Translations under genes and position numbers: made by a program
The notes under the pieces: model-generated
Databases searched by the model: none
Told to the model about the DNA's origin: nothing
The model's input: the letters and a program-made list of their open reading frames with translations, nothing else
Part shown: in pieces, positions 31,710 to 39,058 of the stretch
Layout: the number at the start of each line of letters is the position of its first letter
Position numbering within the stretch: the first letter of the stretch is position 1
Origin: Paludibacteraceae bacterium
GTDB lineage: Bacteria; Bacteroidota; Bacteroidia; Bacteroidales; Paludibacteraceae
NCBI GenBank assembly: GCA_017649925.1
Contig: JAGCFX010000066.1
Span: 1-39,058, forward strand
Length of the DNA: 39,058 nucleotides
Direction of reading: 5' to 3'

Positions 31710-34700
31710 ATGGCTATCTATAAAAGTGCAATACAAAAACCGGTGACTACCGCCTTGATCTTCATCGCGGTCATCGTCATCGGTATCTATAGCTTCATGA
31801 AGCTGCCAGTGGATATGTTCCCGCAGGTGGATCCACCATACATCACGGTAATGACCACTTATCCGGGCGCCTCGGCTTCCGAGATGGAGACGAACGTGAC
31901 CAAGTACATGGAGAATGCCCTGACCTCGGTGGACCACCTCAAGCATATCACCTCGCAATCCAAGGATAATATGTCTATGGTGATGCTTGAGTTGGAGTGG
32001 GGCGCTAACATGGACGAGGCGGTCAATGATGTGCGTTCGTATGTCGATATGACCAAGAGTAACCTGCCCGATAACTGCGGTACGCCGATGATATTTAAGC
32101 TATCGACTTCCGCAATGCCGGTCGCGCAGTATTCCATTACGGCCGATGAAACCTATGCGGGACTGGATAAAATCCTAAACGACGAGGTGATCCCGCAGCT
32201 CAACCAAATCGATGGTATCGGTAATATATCCCTTTCGGGGGCACCGGACCGATATGTCTATATCAATATCGACCAGCAGAAACTCGATGCCTACGGTTTG
32301 ACTATAGAACAGGTTGGGCAGGTGGTACAGGCCAATAACCTCAACCTATCTTCCGGTACCGTCAAAATGCCGCAGGAACAATATCAGATGCAGGTGCGTT
32401 CCGAGTACATTGAGTCTTCTGAGATTGAGGACCTGATGGTAACGATGACACCGCAGGGACAACAGGTCTTCATTCGCGATATTGCGACGGTGAAGGATAC
32501 GATCAAAGATTTATCTTTGGACGAGAAAACCAATGGTCGTGAGTCCGTTCGACTCATCATCGCCAAGCAGACCGGAGCAAACACTGTGCAGATCTGTAAG
32601 GACGTGCGCAAAAAACTGGCAGAGATACAGAAACAGTTGCCGTCTGACGTCAAGATCGAGAAGATTTATGACCTGAGTGAGACGATCCAGAACTCTATCA
32701 ATTCATTGGAGGAGTCTGTGATGTACGCATTGCTGTTCGTCGTTCTCGTTGTGTTGTTCTTCCTTGGTCGTTGGCGTGCGACGCTCATCATCGGTATCAC
32801 CATTCCTATCGCCCTGATTGTGGCGTTCATCTACCTCGCTGTCGCCGATTCGTCCCTCAATATTATATCTCTCTGTTCGCTTACCATCGCCATCGGTATG
32901 GTGGTAGATGATGCCATTGTTGTGCTTGAGAATATCACTCGTCACGTGGAGCGTGGCGAGGACCCGCACGAGGCGGCTATCTACGCTACCAACGAGGTCT
33001 GGGTATCTGTTATCGCAACGACCCTTGTGCTCGTGGCCGTATTTGTGCCGCTGACGATGCTGAACGGCCAGATGGGAATCATGTTTCATGAGTTAGGTTG
33101 GATTGTGACAGTCGTTTGCTGTACTTCGACACTCGTTGCTATCTCTTTGACGCCGATGCTTTGCTCGAAATTGCTGACGGCGAAGAAAGTGCATGTCGAT
33201 GAAGAGGGAAATCTGGTGGACGATGAGGCGAATAAGAAATCGTGGTATGACAAAACGGTCGTTCGTATGCTCGATACGATTGATGGTTGGTATGCTAATT
33301 CGCTCGGATGGTGCCTGCGGCATAAAATCATCACCATACTTACTATCTTTGCTATCTTCGGTGCTTCTCTCATACCTGTCTTTACCGGTAAAATCGGTAC
33401 GGACTTCATGCAGGAGCAGGATAACGGCCGTCTGAGCGTGACGGTTAAGTTACAGCGCGGTACGCGTATTGAGGAAACTCTCAAAACAGCTCGTACGCTG
33501 GAAACACGCTTCATGACGCTGGTTCCGGAGATCGAGTTGATCAATACCTCTGCCGGTTCGAATGACGAGGCTACTTTTTCTGCGTTGTTCTCCAACACAA
33601 TGAATAACAAGATTTCCATGATCGTTCGTCTGCCGAAAAAATGGCAACGCGATAAGTCTGTTTGGGAGATTGCCGAGATTCTTCGCCAGGAGATGGCGCG
33701 TTACCCTGAAATAGTCGAGTACCAATGCCAAGTGGCTTCCAATGGTCCCGGTGGCGGAGGTGGTAATACGGTGGATGTCGAGATCTACGGTTATGATTTC
33801 GATAAGACCTCCCAGCTCGCAGAGCAGACCCGCCGTCTCTGTATGGCGCTGCCTGGTGCGCGTGATATCAATATCTCCCGCGAGGATGACCGCCCGGATA
33901 TCAAGATCACCGTCGATAAGGAGAAAGCTTCACGGCTCGGACTCTCGTCGGCCACTGTTTCCACCTATTTGCGTAATCGCGTTGCAGGTATGAACTGCGG
34001 TTATCTCAAAGATGATGGATCGGAGTATGATATCGTCGTTCGTCTGCAAGAAGAAGACCGTAATTCTATCTCCGATGTGCTCAACCTTACTATCCCGACG
34101 CCCACCGGCGGAAGAGTCAAACTGAGCGAGGTAGCCGAAGTAGGTGAGTACTGGGCTCCGCCTACCATCGAACGTAAATCGCGTCAGCGTATCGTTACGG
34201 TCAAAGTAACGCCATATAACACTTCGCTGGGAGAACTCGCAGAGCAGATAAAGGAGAAGGTTATACCCGAACTTGACATACCTGCTGGTTATTCCACTCA
34301 CCTTGCAGGAAATTTTGAAGATATGCAAGATACAATTAAAGATATGTTACTTTTGTTCGCACTTATCGTTCTGCTTGTCTATATTACGATGGCTTCGCAG
34401 TTCGAGTCGCTTCGTATGCCGTTCATTATCATGCTTACTATCTTCCCTGCGCTCACAGGTGTCATCATGGCACTCTGGCTCACCGGGCGAAGTCTTGATA
34501 TGATTGGTGCATTGGGAATCGTGCTTTTGGTCGGAATTGTGGTCAAGAATGGTATAGTGCTCGTGGACTATATCAACCTTATGCGTGAGCGTGGCTATGA
34601 ACTGAATAAGGCCATCACAATGTCTGGAAGAAGTCGTATTCGACCGATTTTGATGACAGCCTTCACTACTATCTTAGGTATGGTGCCGATGGCTGTGTCG

Positions 34701-34901
34701 AATGGCGAGGGTGCGGAGATGTGGCAACCGCTGGGTATCGTCGTTATCGGCGGTCTGACGGTCAGCACATTCTTGACGCTCTACCTTGTCCCGGTTCTTT
34801 ACGGCTCGATGACGCGCCACGGTGATCGCGACAAAACGGAAGCGCTCCGCAAGAAATTCATCTTTATGGATATCAAAGTAAAGAAGGAGGATGCAAAATG
34901 A
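31710..34901 (+). CDS. RND efflux permease, hydrophobe/amphiphile efflux type
   Basis: Inner-membrane proton-driven pump of the AcrB/MexB family, 1063 residues. The N-terminal membrane helix is followed by the porter domain, then TM2-6. TM4 carries the proton-relay pair Asp400-Asp401 (GMVVDDAIVVLENI). A second porter half follows, and TM10 carries Lys946 (GIVVKNGIVLVDY). All three relay residues are present, so the pump should be active. The HAE1-like TM4 motif and drug-pump organisation, together with a TetR regulator, argue for organic substrates and not metals. Codons ending in C are frequent. The stop overlaps the start of the next gene by ATGA. Confidence 0.93.
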   Translation: MAIYKSAIQKPVTTALIFIAVIVIGIYSFMKLPVDMFPQVDPPYITVMTTYPGASASEMETNVTKYMENALTSVDHLKHITSQSKDNMSMVMLELEWGANMDEAVNDVRSYVDMTKSNLPDNCGTPMIFKLSTSAMPVAQYSITADETYAGLDKILNDEVIPQLNQIDGIGNISLSGAPDRYVYINIDQQKLDAYGLTIEQVGQVVQANNLNLSSGTVKMPQEQYQMQVRSEYIESSEIEDLMVTMTPQGQQVFIRDIATVKDTIKDLSLDEKTNGRESVRLIIAKQTGANTVQICKDVRKKLAEIQKQLPSDVKIEKIYDLSETIQNSINSLEESVMYALLFVVLVVLFFLGRWRATLIIGITIPIALIVAFIYLAVADSSLNIISLCSLTIAIGMVVDDAIVVLENITRHVERGEDPHEAAIYATNEVWVSVIATTLVLVAVFVPLTMLNGQMGIMFHELGWIVTVVCCTSTLVAISLTPMLCSKLLTAKKVHVDEEGNLVDDEANKKSWYDKTVVRMLDTIDGWYANSLGWCLRHKIITILTIFAIFGASLIPVFTGKIGTDFMQEQDNGRLSVTVKLQRGTRIEETLKTARTLETRFMTLVPEIELINTSAGSNDEATFSALFSNTMNNKISMIVRLPKKWQRDKSVWEIAEILRQEMARYPEIVEYQCQVASNGPGGGGGNTVDVEIYGYDFDKTSQLAEQTRRLCMALPGARDINISREDDRPDIKITVDKEKASRLGLSSATVSTYLRNRVAGMNCGYLKDDGSEYDIVVRLQEEDRNSISDVLNLTIPTPTGGRVKLSEVAEVGEYWAPPTIERKSRQRIVTVKVTPYNTSLGELAEQIKEKVIPELDIPAGYSTHLAGNFEDMQDTIKDMLLLFALIVLLVYITMASQFESLRMPFIIMLTIFPALTGVIMALWLTGRSLDMIGALGIVLLVGIVVKNGIVLVDYINLMRERGYELNKAITMSGRSRIRPILMTAFTTILGMVPMAVSNGEGAEMWQPLGIVVIGGLTVSTFLTLYLVPVLYGSMTRHGDRDKTEALRKKFIFMDIKVKKEDAK

Positions 34902-35191
34902 AAAGCGTAATGATCGTATTTAATCAGGCCAATACAGGTCGTGTGGAATATATGTTGGACGTGTTGGGCATCAACGGCTTCACGTTCTTTGAGCAAGTGC
35001 AAGGTCGTGGCACTAACGGCGGCGAGCCGCGTCGTGGCACGCATGCATGGCCGGAGATGAACTCTGCGGTGATGACGGTAGTGGAAGACGAAAAAGTGCC
35101 GGAACTGCTGGAGTCTGTGAAGAAACTTGACCTTCGAAACGAAGAAGTTGGTGTTCGTGCCTTTGTTTGGAACATAGAGGCAACGGTATAA
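34898..35191 (+). CDS. Small PII-like protein coupled to the RND pump
   Basis: This 97-residue protein has the ferredoxin-like pattern of PII/CutA-type proteins. It opens with a strand (KSVMIVFNQ), has a helix (RVEYMLDVLGI), a strand with a glycine-rich loop (TFFEQVQGRGTNGGEPRRGTH) in the T-loop position, then strand-helix-strand (NSAVMTVVEDEKVPELLESV). The start ATG lies in the permease stop (ATGA), so production is tied to the pump. Small PII-like proteins beside RND pumps are known (for example the DUF3240 group near metal pumps). A sensing or regulatory role is inferred. Confidence 0.7.
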   Translation: MKSVMIVFNQANTGRVEYMLDVLGINGFTFFEQVQGRGTNGGEPRRGTHAWPEMNSAVMTVVEDEKVPELLESVKKLDLRNEEVGVRAFVWNIEATV

Positions 35192-35203
35192 TTTTGAAAT
35201 AAC

Positions 35204-36226
35204 ATGAGTAAAGTACTTTTGATTTCTACGGGAGGCACGATTACAATGGTGCGGGACGCTAAGTCAGACGCATTGGTGCCTGCCGACATTGAGACCTTCA
35301 AGGCCTTCATGCCGGAACTCTTCGCTGGAGGCATACATGTTGACATACAGGCCTTCTCTCCGCTTATCGACTCGTCGGATATTGGTCCGGATAGTTGGCG
35401 GCAGATAGCGCAGATGGTTTATGATCGTTACGCGGACTACGATGGTTTTGTGGTACTGCACGGCACCGACACGATGAGTTATTCTGCATCCGCGTTGTCG
35501 TTTATGTTGGAAAACCTCAGCAAACCGGTCGTCTTCACCGGCTCACAGTTGCCTGTTGGTGTACTGCGCAGCGATGCAAAGGAGAATCTTCTGACGGCCA
35601 TTGAAATCGCTGCAGCTAAGGATGAAGAAGGCAATGCCATCGTGCCCGAAGTGACGATTTATTTCGAGGACCAACTATTCCGCGCCAACCGCACGACGAA
35701 GCGTAATGCGGAGCATTTCTCGGCCTTTAATAGTTATAACTACCCGCCGTTGGCAAAGGCCGGCGTGCACATCACTTACCTACCGCACCTCATCCGCTAC
35801 TCTGACCCGAAGGCTCCATTGACGCTGCATACGCAGTTCGACACAAACGTGGCGGTACTCAAACTATTCCCTGGTATTCAGCCGGCTGTAGTACACGCCG
35901 TGCTTCATGCGCGAGGTATCAAAGGCGTGGTACTCGAGACCTTTGGCGCAGGTAATGCACCTTCCGACCAATGGCTCTACCGCGAACTCAAAGCCGCTGT
36001 GGAGAGAGGCATCATCATCGTCAATAAGACACAGTGTAACACCGGTTCGGTGGAAATGGGATTATATGCCGTGTCGCTTAATCTGATGAAAGCAGGCGTG
36101 CTCTCAGGGCATGACATCACCACCGAGGCACTGCTTACCAAAATGATGCTGCTGTTGGGTGAGCAACCGGACAAAGCGCACGACTTGATAACGCAAGATT
36201 TATGCGGAGAGGTAACGGTTGATTAA
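35204..36226 (+). CDS. ansA: L-asparaginase, type I (cytoplasmic)
   Basis: Hydrolyses L-asparagine to aspartate and ammonia. The N-terminal STGGTI contains the nucleophile Thr12. The second active-site motif LHGTDTM holds Thr88 and Asp89. FTGSQLPVG and ETFGAGNAP are further family signatures. The length of 340 residues and lack of a signal peptide match the cytoplasmic type I enzyme. It starts 12 bases after the PII-like gene and its stop shares one base with the next start (TAATG), so it may be co-transcribed with both. Confidence 0.92.
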   Translation: MSKVLLISTGGTITMVRDAKSDALVPADIETFKAFMPELFAGGIHVDIQAFSPLIDSSDIGPDSWRQIAQMVYDRYADYDGFVVLHGTDTMSYSASALSFMLENLSKPVVFTGSQLPVGVLRSDAKENLLTAIEIAAAKDEEGNAIVPEVTIYFEDQLFRANRTTKRNAEHFSAFNSYNYPPLAKAGVHITYLPHLIRYSDPKAPLTLHTQFDTNVAVLKLFPGIQPAVVHAVLHARGIKGVVLETFGAGNAPSDQWLYRELKAAVERGIIIVNKTQCNTGSVEMGLYAVSLNLMKAGVLSGHDITTEALLTKMMLLLGEQPDKAHDLITQDLCGEVTVD

Positions 36227-37698
36227 TGTTGAATATTAAATATATAATGGATATGAAAAACTTAGAACCCAAAGGTGTGTGGAATAGTTTCTACAGCCTT
36301 ACCCAAATTCCACGTCCCAGCGGTAAACGCAAAGAGATTGCAGACTTTTTAGTAAATTATGGCAAATCGCTCGGTTTGGAAACTCTCCAAGACGAGATAG
36401 GTAATGTCCTTATCCGCAAACCTGCTTCGCAGGGTTACGAGAACCACCCGGGAGTTATCCTGCAAGGACATATGGATATGGTACCTCAGAAGAACAGCGA
36501 TAAGGTCTTTGATTTTGAGAAAGATGCTATTCAGGCTTATGTGGAAGACAACCGCGAATGGGTGACCGCAGACGGCACTACGTTGGGTGCTGACAATGGC
36601 ATCGGCGTAGCAACAGCGATGGCTATTCTCGCAGATAAGGACGCCGTTCATCCGCCTTTGGAGGCTTTCTTCACGATTGACGAAGAGACAGGTATGTATG
36701 GAGCCAACGACCTCAAGAGCGGTTGGCTGAAAGGTAAGTATCTGCTTAATTTGGATAGCGAGACGGAAGGTGAACTATACGTCGGCTGTGCCGGAGGTGT
36801 TGATGCTGAGGCTACGTTCGACTATCAGCCGGTAGAGACTGAAGAGGGCGATATTGCTCTGCGCGTGACTATCAAGGGTTGCAAAGGAGGACACTCGGGT
36901 TGCGACATCCATCTGCAGCGCGCAAACGCCATCAAACTGCTATTCCGTTTCTTGAAGGACGCTGTAGCTAACTTCGAGGCACGACTGGTAAGTGTGGAAG
37001 GTGGCAACATGCGTAACTCTATTCCTCGCGAGGCTTCGACTGTCATCACCATTCCCGAGGAGAGTTATCAAGACGTACAGGACCTTGTGGACCGTTATGA
37101 AGACCTCTTCCTGCGTGAGTACGATGGTGTTGAACCAGACTTGCATTTCTCTGCAGAAGAAATCGAGTGCCCGAAAACGGAGATGCCGGAGGATGTGCAG
37201 GACTTCCTCATTCACGCCATCACCCTCTGTCCGCATGGTGTTTACCGCGTGATACCGGAGATGCCGGACATCGTAGAGACATCCAACAACCTCGCCATCA
37301 TCGAGACGAAAGATAATCAAGTGAAGGCAATCTGTCTCGCGCGTTCGAGTGTGGAGAGCCGTAAGGAAGAACTGGCCTCCATTATTCAGTCCGCGTTCTC
37401 GCTAGCGGGCGCTAAGGTGGAGTTCAGCGGCGCATACCCGGGTTGGAAACCCAATTTCAAGAGCGGTCTGCTAGCAACAATGAAGAGTGTGTATGAGAAA
37501 GAGTTCGGCGAGAGTCCGCGCATCGTAACTATCCACGCAGGACTCGAGTGTGGAATCATTGGCAGTAAATACGAAGGCATGGAGATGATTTCCTTCGGTC
37601 CAACCATCGAGCATCCGCATAGTCCCGATGAGCGCGTGAACATTGCTACCGTGCAGAAGTTCTACAAGTTCGTATTAGCCGCGTTGAAAGCGATTTAA
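36226..37698 (+). CDS. pepD: M20 family aminoacyl-histidine dipeptidase (PepD-like)
   Basis: Zinc dipeptidase of the M20C group that cleaves Xaa-His and other dipeptides in the cytoplasm. The metal site is visible as LQGHMDMVPQK (His82, Asp84), GADNGIGVA (Asp123) and TIDEETGM (Glu153/Glu154). GGHSGCDI opens the lid domain, and the C-terminal part has IHAGLECGII and FGPTIEHPHSPDE with the last ligands. The start at 36226 overlaps the asparaginase stop. In-frame ATGs at 36247 and 36253 are also possible, and the last one (MKNLEPKGVW) matches the usual family N-terminus best. Together with asparaginase it suggests amino-acid and peptide catabolism. Confidence 0.9.
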   Translation: MLNIKYIMDMKNLEPKGVWNSFYSLTQIPRPSGKRKEIADFLVNYGKSLGLETLQDEIGNVLIRKPASQGYENHPGVILQGHMDMVPQKNSDKVFDFEKDAIQAYVEDNREWVTADGTTLGADNGIGVATAMAILADKDAVHPPLEAFFTIDEETGMYGANDLKSGWLKGKYLLNLDSETEGELYVGCAGGVDAEATFDYQPVETEEGDIALRVTIKGCKGGHSGCDIHLQRANAIKLLFRFLKDAVANFEARLVSVEGGNMRNSIPREASTVITIPEESYQDVQDLVDRYEDLFLREYDGVEPDLHFSAEEIECPKTEMPEDVQDFLIHAITLCPHGVYRVIPEMPDIVETSNNLAIIETKDNQVKAICLARSSVESRKEELASIIQSAFSLAGAKVEFSGAYPGWKPNFKSGLLATMKSVYEKEFGESPRIVTIHAGLECGIIGSKYEGMEMISFGPTIEHPHSPDERVNIATVQKFYKFVLAALKAI

Positions 37699-37700
37699 AC

Positions 37701-37730
37701 AAATAGGCAGCCTCGCAAGGCTGCCTATTT
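37701..37730. terminator. Bidirectional terminator between convergent genes
   Basis: A perfect 12-bp stem (AAATAGGCAGCC / GGCTGCCTATTT) with loop TCGCAA, AT-rich at both feet. It lies between pepD and the convergent S41 protease gene and can serve both strands. Confidence 0.9.
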
Positions 37731-37747
37731 TTAAATATCATAGATGC

Positions 37748-39058
37748 TTATTTTGTAAGCTCTTCCACTGCTTTTTTGGTAATCTCGTCGTCTCGCTCAT
37801 AGAGCGGGAAGAAGCCGTCGTCGCCGAGTATGTTACGAACGATATAGGCATTGAGCAGACGTACCATCAATGGTTCCGACTTCGCTATCTCTGCCTCGTT
37901 CGGTTCAACACCTTTATCTTTAGCGAACGCTACAAACTCACGCAGGATATTCTGGCTCAACAGGTGTTTCTCCAGGCTCTGCCAGTCTTTGTATTTGTCC
38001 AGTTCTTTGCGGTGCTTGTCCGTATATTGGTACGCAAACTGATAGGTGTAGGCGAGGTTCACGCAGCGGTTATACCACGGCGTATTGAGCGTTGTGTCGC
38101 GACCGACAAAGATGTCCGGCATGATACCTCCGCCGCCACGGACGATGCGCCCTTTCTTTGTGCGGTAGGTGGTCGTGTCGATATAATGAATGCTGTCGGC
38201 GGAGAAGAACTCGCCATGTTTCCAACGCTCCTCCAGTTCATTGGCATAGTCATCTTGGTCGCCCAAGGTATAGGGCTTTTGGATACAACGTCCTGAGGGC
38301 GTGTAGTACCGCGCGACGGTCAGACGGATAGCGCTACCGTCGTCGAACGGCATCTGCTGCTGGACAAGGCCCTTGCCGAAGGAACGGCGACCGACAATCG
38401 TGGCACGGTCATTATCCTGCATTGCGCCTGCGAAGATTTCGCTCGCTGAAGCGGAGAAGTCATCGATCAGTATCACTAACGGCACATCTTTGAATCGTCC
38501 GTTTCCATCTGCTTTCGCTTCATAACGCGGGTACGCGCGACCTTCCGAATAAACGATTAGTTCGCCGCGACGTAGGAACTCGTTTGCCATACGAATGGAC
38601 TGCTCCATGTAACCACCGCTGTTCTCGCGCAGGTCTACAATGAAACTCGTTGCGCCTTTGGAGGCCAACTCAGCCATTGCGGAGAGAAATTCTTTATAGG
38701 TGGTCTCGCCGAACTTGTTCACGCGCACGAAACCGATTTTCTTGCCCTTCCGCTCGATGATGAACTTCGCGTCCACGCTTGTCACGGGGATGTCTCCGCG
38801 GGTGATGGTAAACGACAGTTTCTCTTTCACGCCTGCGCGCATCACGCCGAGTTTTACTTGCGTACCTTTAGGTCCGCGAAGCGTCTTCATCACTTTCTCG
38901 TTGCTTATTTTCTTCCCCACGAAAACGCTGTCATCTACCGTCACTAGCTTATCGCCTGCTAGCACTCCGACACCTTCACTCGGACCGCCGGCGATGACTG
39001 CCACAATGCGGACGGTGTCTTGCTGGATAGTGAATTGCACGCCGATGCCGGAGAACGA
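37748..39058 (-). CDS. C-terminal processing peptidase, S41 family, 5' end outside the window
   Basis: Periplasmic serine protease of the Ctp/Prc/Tsp type. Read from the window edge it begins inside the PDZ domain (SFSGIGVQF, then GVLAGDKLVTVDD). The catalytic S41 core follows, with IVDLRENSGGYMEQSI, the catalytic Ser in DDFSASASEIFAGA and the catalytic Lys in RRSFGKGLVQ. A C-terminal region of about 170 residues beyond the core is present, as in many Bacteroidota homologues. The apparent GTG at 39040 is an internal valine. The signal peptide and N-terminal domain are missing because the gene runs past base 39058. Confidence 0.9.
   Translation of the reverse strand, partial: SFSGIGVQFTIQQDTVRIVAVIAGGPSEGVGVLAGDKLVTVDDSVFVGKKISNEKVMKTLRGPKGTQVKLGVMRAGVKEKLSFTITRGDIPVTSVDAKFIIERKGKKIGFVRVNKFGETTYKEFLSAMAELASKGATSFIVDLRENSGGYMEQSIRMANEFLRRGELIVYSEGRAYPRYEAKADGNGRFKDVPLVILIDDFSASASEIFAGAMQDNDRATIVGRRSFGKGLVQQQMPFDDGSAIRLTVARYYTPSGRCIQKPYTLGDQDDYANELEERWKHGEFFSADSIHYIDTTTYRTKKGRIVRGGGGIMPDIFVGRDTTLNTPWYNRCVNLAYTYQFAYQYTDKHRKELDKYKDWQSLEKHLLSQNILREFVAFAKDKGVEPNEAEIAKSEPLMVRLLNAYIVRNILGDDGFFPLYERDDEITKKAVEELTK

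Noticed and set aside
39040-39058. Complete S41 protease starting at GTG 39040
   Set aside because: The frame continues to the window edge with PDZ-domain sequence (SFSGIG) before that valine, so the gene is cut by the window.

Overview
The window comes from a Bacteroidota genome, most likely an uncultured member of the Bacteroidales. Five promoters match the family's TTG-N20-TAnnTTTG pattern exactly, most genes lack strong Shine-Dalgarno sites, and one protein ends in a type IX secretion (T9SS) sorting domain. The gene families also fit (GH13 clusters, the dxs-trkA-trkH order, paired deoxynucleoside kinases, SGNH plus MBOAT acyltransferase). Nearly all genes are on the + strand. The window opens in a cut-off tRNA and closes in a cut-off S41 protease, both on the - strand.

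Layout. (1) 1-906: partial tRNA and the tRNA methyltransferase TrmO. (2) 944-9505: a promoter followed by five secreted alpha-glucan proteins: three related GH13 amylases, a non-catalytic two-module protein and a larger GH13 enzyme. All five end in the same short C-terminal signature. No SusC/SusD pair is present. (3) 9505-10808: two tandem paralogous deoxynucleoside kinases, the first translationally coupled to the last amylase gene. (4) 10902-19351: a tightly packed housekeeping operon of dxs, trkA, trkH, a periplasmic SGNH esterase-like protein, an MBOAT O-acyltransferase and coaE. (5) 19363-28422: the most unusual region. It holds two secreted endonuclease I family proteins, a pure repeat protein, a small protein with a T9SS sorting domain and an outer-membrane barrel-like protein. 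(6) 28432-35191: a TetR-regulated RND efflux operon (tetR, tolC-like, adaptor, permease) ending in a PII-like gene. (7) 35204-37698: L-asparaginase and an M20 dipeptidase, then a strong bidirectional terminator and a convergent S41 protease.

The main candidate for something undescribed is region 5. Both endonucleases and the repeat protein stop in the middle of an InlB/Listeria-Bacteroides-type beta repeat. The repeat protein and the T9SS-sorted protein both begin, straight after the signal peptide, with the missing other half. Placed end to end, each gene junction would rebuild one complete repeat. This suggests, as inference only, that the proteins dock by repeat complementation and that nucleases without a sorting signal could be carried or anchored by the one partner that has it. 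Half-repeats acting as simple caps is the main alternative.

A second theme is short tandem arrays of constant unit length. Six 11-bp units lie in the leader of the second nuclease gene and five 11-bp units follow the end of that operon. Four 9-bp units fill the tetR-tolC gap, and 4 x 7-bp arrays lie in frame inside dxs and twice inside the MBOAT gene.
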